Below are positions 59,442-64,000 of a stretch of DNA of 64,000 nt, one piece after another (the first letter of the stretch is position 1; the number at the start of each line of letters is the position of its first letter). The position numbers were made by a program, and so were the translations under genes. Under the pieces are notes generated by a model. It was not told the origin of the DNA, searched no databases, and saw only the letters and a list, made by a program, of their open reading frames with translations. Origin of the DNA: Paractinoplanes lichenicola (GTDB taxonomy: Bacteria > Actinomycetota > Actinomycetes > Mycobacteriales > Micromonosporaceae); assembly GCF_016785085.1 (NCBI RefSeq), contig NZ_JAENHO010000024.1:21554-85553 (forward strand), written 5' to 3'.

Positions 59442-60122
59442 ATGGCAAAGATCGTTCAAGTACCTGCGCGCGCCGTCGTGTCGTACGGCGTCAACCCGAC
59501 CGCCCGTTTTCTCCTGCGGATCGGCATTTCGCCCAATGCGGTCACCATCGCCGGCACCGTCGGCGTGCTGATCGGCTCCTACTTCGGCGCGATGGGTCAC
59601 CTCGTCTTCGCCACGCTCTTCGTGACCGCCTGTGCGCTGACCGACGTGCTCGACGGCACGATGGCCCGCATGCGCGGCGGCTCCAGCAAGTACGGCGCCC
59701 TGCTCGACTCGTCGATGGACCGCATCGCCGACGCCGCGGTCTTCGGTGCTGTCGTCTACTACCTGCACACCGAGGGCAACCCGTACGGGGGAATGGTCGC
59801 GGCCCTGATCAGCCTGGCCGCCGGTCAGGTCGTGTCGTACGTGAAGGCGCGGGCCCAGAGCCTCGGCCTGAACGCCGACGTGGGCATCGCCGAGCGCCTC
59901 GAGCGGCTGCTCATCGTGGGCGCCGGCGGTCTGCTCGGCGGCTTCGGGCTGGAGTGGGGCCTGCCGGCCGCGCTGTGGGTGCTGGCCGCGCTCTCCATGA
60001 TCACCGTGTGCCAGCGGCTGGTCCACGCGTTCCGCACCGAGCCCGCGCCGGCCCCGGCCGGGCTCGCCGCGGTGCCGGTCGACCCCACGGCTCCCGTTGG
60101 CACGAAGGACAATCCTGCGTGA
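59442..60122 (+). CDS. pgsA: CDP-alcohol phosphatidyltransferase, PIP synthase
   Basis: A 226-residue membrane enzyme with the CDP-OH-P signature DVLDGTMARMRGG ... GALLDSSMDR, i.e. D(x)2DG(x)2AR(x)8G(x)3D(x)3D, and about six helices. With the two genes downstream it matches the actinobacterial order pgsA1-patA-pimA, so its product is probably phosphatidylinositol-phosphate. ATG 59442. It overlaps the next gene as GTGA. Confidence 0.9.
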   Translation: MAKIVQVPARAVVSYGVNPTARFLLRIGISPNAVTIAGTVGVLIGSYFGAMGHLVFATLFVTACALTDVLDGTMARMRGGSSKYGALLDSSMDRIADAAVFGAVVYYLHTEGNPYGGMVAALISLAAGQVVSYVKARAQSLGLNADVGIAERLERLLIVGAGGLLGGFGLEWGLPAALWVLAALSMITVCQRLVHAFRTEPAPAPAGLAAVPVDPTAPVGTKDNPA

Positions 60123-60982
60123 AGGACCGGCTGATCGAGTTCGGCTATGCCGCCGGGTGGCGTGTCGTCCGGACGCTGCCGCTGCCTGTCGCGCGCCGGC
60201 TCTTCACGGCCGCGGCCGATCGGGCGTACGCGAGCAACGGCCCCGGCACCCAGCGCCTGCGCCGCAACCTGCGGCAGGTCAAGCCCGACATGGACGATCT
60301 GCTCGTGCGGGACGGCCTGCGGTCGTACGCGCGGTACTGGCTCGAGGCCTTCCGGCTGCCCTCCCAGAGCCGGCAGCAGTTCCTCGACGGCTTCGGCATG
60401 TCCGACGAGAACTTCGCCGACCTCAAATCGGCGATCACCGACGGCCGCGGCGTCGTGCTCGCCCTGCCGCACGTCGCCAACTGGGACGCGGCCGCCGCCT
60501 GGGTGGTCTCGAACGACTGGCGCATGGTCACGGTGGCCGAGCGGCTCAAGCCCGAGGGCGTCTTCGAGCAGTTCGTGGCGTACCGGGAAAAGCTCGGCAT
60601 GGAGGTCATCCCGCTCACCGGCGGTCAGCGCGCCCCGCTCGACGTGCTGGCCGAGCGGCTCGACCAGGGCTTCGCGGTCTGCCTGCTGGGCGATCGCGAC
60701 CTGTCCCGCAACGGCGTCGAGGTCGAGTTCTTCGGCGGGCGCACGCGGATGCCGGCCGGGCCCGCGATCCTGGCCATCCGCACCGGGGCGCCGATGTTCG
60801 CGGTCGACCTGTTCTTCACCGAGACGCAGACCCGCGCGGTGCTGCGCCGCATCACGCCGCCCACCGAGGGCGCGCTCGACGTGCGGGTCAAGGCCACCAC
60901 CCAGATGCTGGCCGACGCCTTCGCCATCGGCATCGCGGATCACCCGCAGGACTGGCACATGCTGCAGAAACTGTGGCTGTAG
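60119..60982 (+). CDS. PIM acyltransferase (PatA-like)
   Basis: A 287-residue acyltransferase of the lipid A biosynthesis type: LALPHVANWDAAAAWVV carries the H(x)4D motif, followed by LLGDRDLSRNGVEVEFFGG and MPAGPAILAIRTGAP. GTG 60119 overlaps the pgsA stop. By position and sequence it is the acyltransferase that acylates phosphatidylinositol mannosides. A short gap leads to pimA. Confidence 0.9.
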   Translation: MKDRLIEFGYAAGWRVVRTLPLPVARRLFTAAADRAYASNGPGTQRLRRNLRQVKPDMDDLLVRDGLRSYARYWLEAFRLPSQSRQQFLDGFGMSDENFADLKSAITDGRGVVLALPHVANWDAAAAWVVSNDWRMVTVAERLKPEGVFEQFVAYREKLGMEVIPLTGGQRAPLDVLAERLDQGFAVCLLGDRDLSRNGVEVEFFGGRTRMPAGPAILAIRTGAPMFAVDLFFTETQTRAVLRRITPPTEGALDVRVKATTQMLADAFAIGIADHPQDWHMLQKLWL

Positions 60983-60994
60983 GGAGTCACGACC

Positions 60995-62149
60995 ATGCGG
61001 ATCGGGATCGTCTCGCCCTACTCGTTCGACGTGCCCGGCGGCGTGCAGAACCACATCATGGACCTCTCCGAGGCGCTGATCGGGCTCGGCCACGAGGTCA
61101 GCGTGCTGGCCCCGGCCGACGAGGGCGCCGAACTCCCGCCGTACGTGGTCTCGGCCGGGCGGGCGGTCCCGCTGCCCTACAACGGGTCGGTCGCGCGCAT
61201 CGCCTTCGGGCCGGTGTCGACGGCGCGGGTGCGGCGGTGGCTCAAGGCCGGGCAGTTCGACGTGCTGCACGTGCACGAGCCGATGACCTTGAGCCTGTCG
61301 CTGCTGGCCGTGCTGTCGGCGCGGGGGCCGGTGGTGGCCACGTTCCATACGGCAATGACCCGGTCGCGGGCTCTTTCCGCTGCCCAAGGCATGCTGCAGC
61401 TGGTCGTCGAGAAGATCACGGCGCGGATCGCGGTGAGTGAGCTGGCTCGCAAGGTGCAGGTGGAGCACCTTGGTGGGGGAGCGGTGGAGATCCCTAATGG
61501 GGTGGCCGTCTCGAAGTTCTCCTCCGCTGCGCCGCTGGACGGGTGGCCGGGAGAAGGCGGTGTACTTGGTTTTCTAGGGCGCTTCACCGAGCCGCGTAAG
61601 GGCTTCCCTCTTCTGCGTTCGGCTTTTGTCCAGCTCGCTCGTTCGCGGCCCGGCTTGCGGCTGCTGGTAGCGGGGCCCGGCGAATCTTCCGCCCTTTATG
61701 CCGAAATTCCGGCTTCTTTGCACGATCGAGTGACATTTCTCGGATTGGTCTCTGAAGCGGACAAAACTCGCATGTTGCGCAGTGTCGATGTCTACGTAGC
61801 GCCCAACATCGGCGGCGAGAGCTTCGGCATGATCCTCACCGAGGCGATGGCGGCCGGGACGGCGATCGCGGCCAGCGACCTCGACGCGTTCCGGCGGGTG
61901 CTCGACGGCGGCCAGGCCGGGGCACTCTTCCCCACCGGCAACGCGGATGCGCTGTGTGCGCTGCTCGACGCGCTGCTCGACGACCCCGCGCGGCGGGCGG
62001 CCCTGGCCGAGGCGGCGTCGGCGGCGGTGACGGCCTTCGACTGGCCGTCCGTCGCGCAGCGTGTTCTCGAGGTCTACGCAACGGCGATAGAGGCTACGGA
62101 CGGGCGCGTCATGGACGATGAGTGGGCCGAACCACGTTCTGCCGAATGA
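60995..62149 (+). CDS. pimA: GDP-mannose-dependent phosphatidylinositol mannosyltransferase
   Basis: A 384-residue GT4 enzyme: SPYSFDVPGGVQNHIMDLSEALIGLGHEVSVLAPADEG, HVHEPMTLSL, VEIPNGVAVSKF, GRFTEPRKGFPLL and PNIGGESFGMILTEAMAAGTAI with the EX7E motif. It adds the first mannose to phosphatidylinositol. ATG 60995 lies 12 bases after the acyltransferase stop. The C-terminus contains extra acidic residues. Confidence 0.92.
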   Translation: MRIGIVSPYSFDVPGGVQNHIMDLSEALIGLGHEVSVLAPADEGAELPPYVVSAGRAVPLPYNGSVARIAFGPVSTARVRRWLKAGQFDVLHVHEPMTLSLSLLAVLSARGPVVATFHTAMTRSRALSAAQGMLQLVVEKITARIAVSELARKVQVEHLGGGAVEIPNGVAVSKFSSAAPLDGWPGEGGVLGFLGRFTEPRKGFPLLRSAFVQLARSRPGLRLLVAGPGESSALYAEIPASLHDRVTFLGLVSEADKTRMLRSVDVYVAPNIGGESFGMILTEAMAAGTAIAASDLDAFRRVLDGGQAGALFPTGNADALCALLDALLDDPARRAALAEAASAAVTAFDWPSVAQRVLEVYATAIEATDGRVMDDEWAEPRSAE

Positions 62150-62176
62150 CAATCTCGGGCTTGCGGGCACTACCAT
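62148..62176 (+). promoter_or_regulatory. Leaderless promoter of 62184 gene
   Basis: ATGACA (62148-62153) and TACCAT (62171-62176) are separated by 17 bases and the ATG follows seven bases later. No ribosome site is seen. Confidence 0.6.
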
Positions 62177-62183
62177 TCCCGCC

Positions 62184-62705
62184 ATGTGGTGGGTCCTGGG
62201 TGCGGTCGCGGCGGTCGTGCTGCTCGCGGCCTACCTCGGCTGGACGGCCCACCGGGTCGAACGGGTCCACCTGCGCGCGCAGTCGGCCGAACGCGCCCTC
62301 GACGCCCACCTGATGCGCCGGGCGGCGGCCGCGGCGGTCGTCGCCGAGCAGGGCGACATCGTCGAGCTCTACGCGGCGGCGCGGCTCGCCCTCGACGCCG
62401 GCGCCGACGAACGCGAGTCGGCCGAGAACGACCTGACCCGCCAGCTGCAGACGATCACGCTTTCCGGGGCGGATTCCGCCACCCGTACGCTCGTCGCCTC
62501 CAGCCGGCGGGTGGTGCTCGCCCGCCAGGTGCACACCGACCTCGTACGGGATGCTCTGACCGCCCGCCGGCGGCTGCTGGTGCGAGCTCTGCGGATGGCT
62601 CGGCGCTACCCGCTGCCGCAGTATTTCGACATCGAGGAGCCCCCGATGCCGCCGGCAATCCCCGCCCCGGCCCGCGTGCCGGCGGCCCCCCTCGAACCGG
62701 TCTGA
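62184..62705 (+). CDS. Membrane-anchored coiled-coil protein downstream of pimA
   Basis: A 173-residue protein with one N-terminal helix (MWWVLGAVAAVVLLAAYLGW), then a charged helical region (RVERVHLRAQSAERALDAHLMRRAAAAAVVAEQ) and a Pro-rich end. It occupies the place of the mycobacterial gene that follows pimA, but no NUDIX motif (GX5EX7REUXEEXGU) is seen. Function unknown; a support role for PIM synthesis is inference. Confidence 0.7.
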   Translation: MWWVLGAVAAVVLLAAYLGWTAHRVERVHLRAQSAERALDAHLMRRAAAAAVVAEQGDIVELYAAARLALDAGADERESAENDLTRQLQTITLSGADSATRTLVASSRRVVLARQVHTDLVRDALTARRRLLVRALRMARRYPLPQYFDIEEPPMPPAIPAPARVPAAPLEPV

Positions 62706-62706
62706 G

Positions 62707-63603
62707 CTACCAGCCGCGCTCGGAGAGGCGGTGCGGCACGGGCTCGTCCTCGACGTTGATGCCGACCATGGCCTCGCCCAGCCCGCGCGACACCTTGGCC
62801 AGCACGTCCGGGTCGTCGTGGAACGTGGTGGCCTTGACGATCGCGGCCGCCCGCTGAGCCGGGTTGCCCGACTTGAAGATGCCCGAGCCGACGAACACGC
62901 CCTCGGCGCCCAGCTGCATCATCATCGCCGCGTCGGCCGGGGTCGCGATGCCGCCCGCCGTGAACAGCACCACCGGCAGCTTGCCCAGTTCGGCCACCTC
63001 GCGGACCAGTTCGTACGGGGCCTGGAGTTCCTTGGCCGCAACGAACAGCTCGTCCTCGGGCAGCGTCTGCAGCCGCCGGATCTCCTGCCGGATCTTGCGC
63101 ATGTGGGTGGTCGCGTTGGAGACGTCGCCCGTGCCGGCCTCGCCCTTCGACCGGATCATGGCGGCGCCCTCGGTGATGCGGCGCAGTGCCTCACCCAGGT
63201 TGGTGGCGCCGCAGACGAACGGCACCGTGAAGTTCCACTTGTCGATGTGGTTGGCGTAGTCGGCCGGGGTCAGCACCTCGGACTCGTCGACATAGTCGAC
63301 CCCGAGCGCCTGCAGCACCTGCGCCTCGACGAAGTGCCCGATGCGAGCCTTGGCCATGACCGGAATCGACACGGCGCCGATGATCCCGTCGATCATGTCG
63401 GGGTCGGACATGCGCGACACGCCACCCTGAGCCCGGATGTCGGCGGGCACCCGCTCCAGGGCCATGACCGCCACGGCCCCCGCGTCCTCAGCGATCTTCG
63501 CCTGCTCCGGCGTGACGACATCCATGATCACGCCGCCCTTGAGCATCTCCGCCATACCGCGCTTGACCCGCGCGGTCCCGACGGCGGGCTGATTCTCAGA
63601 CAT
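62707..63603 (-). CDS. pdxS: Pyridoxal 5'-phosphate synthase subunit PdxS
   Basis: A 298-residue TIM-barrel lyase. MLKGGVIMDVVTPEQAKIAEDAGAVAVMALERVPADIRAQGGVSRMSDP is the signature; Asp28 and Lys85 (MAKARIGH) match the catalytic positions, with AGTGDVSNATTH carrying the phosphate loop. It makes PLP from pentose phosphate and glyceraldehyde-3-phosphate with ammonia from PdxT. ATG 63603 follows GAGGAG. No pdxT is visible in the window. Confidence 0.97.
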   Translation of the reverse strand: MSENQPAVGTARVKRGMAEMLKGGVIMDVVTPEQAKIAEDAGAVAVMALERVPADIRAQGGVSRMSDPDMIDGIIGAVSIPVMAKARIGHFVEAQVLQALGVDYVDESEVLTPADYANHIDKWNFTVPFVCGATNLGEALRRITEGAAMIRSKGEAGTGDVSNATTHMRKIRQEIRRLQTLPEDELFVAAKELQAPYELVREVAELGKLPVVLFTAGGIATPADAAMMMQLGAEGVFVGSGIFKSGNPAQRAAAIVKATTFHDDPDVLAKVSRGLGEAMVGINVEDEPVPHRLSERGW

Positions 63604-63781
63604 GGTGAAATCGGCTCCTCAGGCAGGTAGTGAGACGCCCCGGATCGTATCCACGCCACCGACCCCGACCGATGGCCAATCGCCCCCTCGGTGGCCTGCG
63701 CCCAACCCCACCGCCCCATCAGACTCACCCGCCCCACCACCCCCACTCGAGCCCGGCCCAAGCTCGCCCCACTCAGCCCGG

Positions 63782-63876
63782 CCCGCGCGGCCCTCGCCGG
63801 CCAGCCCCGGCCCGCGCGGCCCTCGCCGGCCAACCCCGGCCCTCGCCGGCCAACCCCGTCCGCGCGGCCCTCGCCG
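63782..63876. repeat. Imperfect ~29-bp tandem repeats
   Basis: Copies built on CGCGCGGCCCTCGCCGGCCA start at 63782, 63811 and 63860, with a shortened one between. They lead into the regular 31-base array and form part of a non-coding stretch from 63604 to the window end. Confidence 0.8.
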
Positions 63877-64000
63877 GCCAGCCCCGGGCAGACGGCTCGT
63901 CAGCCCGGCCAGCCCCGGGCAGACGGCTCGTCAGCCCGGCCAGCCCCGGGCAGACGGCTCGTCAGCCCGGCCAGCCCCGGGCAGACGGCTCGTCAGCCCG
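63877..64000. repeat. Tandem 31-bp minisatellite, at least four units
   Basis: Four identical 31-base units start at 63877, 63908, 63939 and 63970 and run off the window. Each contains CCAGCCCCGGGCAG and ACGGCTCGTCAGCC. The unit is not a multiple of three, so it is unlikely to be coding. There are no spacers, so it is not a CRISPR array. Confidence 0.95.

Noticed and set aside
63528..63833. Open frame on the - strand across the start of pdxS
   Set aside because: Low-complexity Ala/Gly/Arg translation, overlaps pdxS and its promoter, no ribosome site.
63877..64000. Regular repeats as a CRISPR array
   Set aside because: Units are contiguous with no spacers and no cas genes are nearby.

Overview
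The window is a high-GC actinobacterial chromosome segment with closely packed genes, many GTG starts, frequent 1-4 base stop/start overlaps and several probable leaderless promoters. The regulator families (XRE with a DUF5753-type sensor, DUF397, SpoIIE phosphatase), an F420-type LLM oxidoreductase and a phosphatidylinositol-mannoside block (pgsA, patA-like, pimA) point to an Actinoplanes/Micromonosporaceae-type actinomycete. That assignment is inference: no rRNA, tRNA or other direct taxonomic marker was found.

Layout. 1-13 kb is accessory: an edge-truncated STAND-like NTPase, a methyltransferase broken by one G, a phospholipase D, an isoaspartyl-methyltransferase-like gene, and several small regulatory modules (TetR; a pirin gene and a marR gene sharing an operator; XRE/DUF397; a two-gene Clp_N/HTH unit under twin palindromes). 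13-18.6 kb holds a PAS-GAF-SpoIIE-HATPase phosphatase, an intact IS110 element with a possible bridge-RNA locus, DnaA-box-like motifs and a TM-helix protein with a Thr-rich tail. 18.6-26.3 kb has small membrane proteins, two SRPBCC proteins, a BrkB-type protein, a CrtI-like oxidoreductase and a second XRE module. 26.3-31.2 kb carries a GT4 glycosyltransferase, then an ABC exporter and a NarL-type two-component pair in one run. 31.1-38.5 kb contains a VOC/AraC pair, an epoxide hydrolase lacking its oxyanion segment, a nucleotidyltransferase, RecQ with a Tudor-like tail and an LLM oxidoreductase. 38.6-48 kb holds a GH3 enzyme, DUF1206, MscS, a holin/DUF3618/DUF4235 envelope operon, a cold-shock gene, an aldo/keto reductase, a Tam-like methyltransferase and adenosine deaminase. 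48-55.4 kb has a secreted zinc peptidase with a ricin-type domain, an OmpR-type two-component system, an ADP-ribosylglycohydrolase, a GGDEF cyclase and a HIT hydrolase. 55.3-63.6 kb has a TetR/monooxygenase pair around a perfect operator, an EF-G-like GTPase, pgsA-patA-pimA and pdxS. The window ends in tandem repeats.

The clearest functional links are the shared MarR operator upstream of marR and pirin, the coupled ABC exporter/two-component run, the three-gene envelope-stress operon, the PIM operon, and the divergent TetR-monooxygenase pair. Across the window the octamer CGTACGGG is strongly over-represented and mostly lies on the coding strand; I do not know its role.
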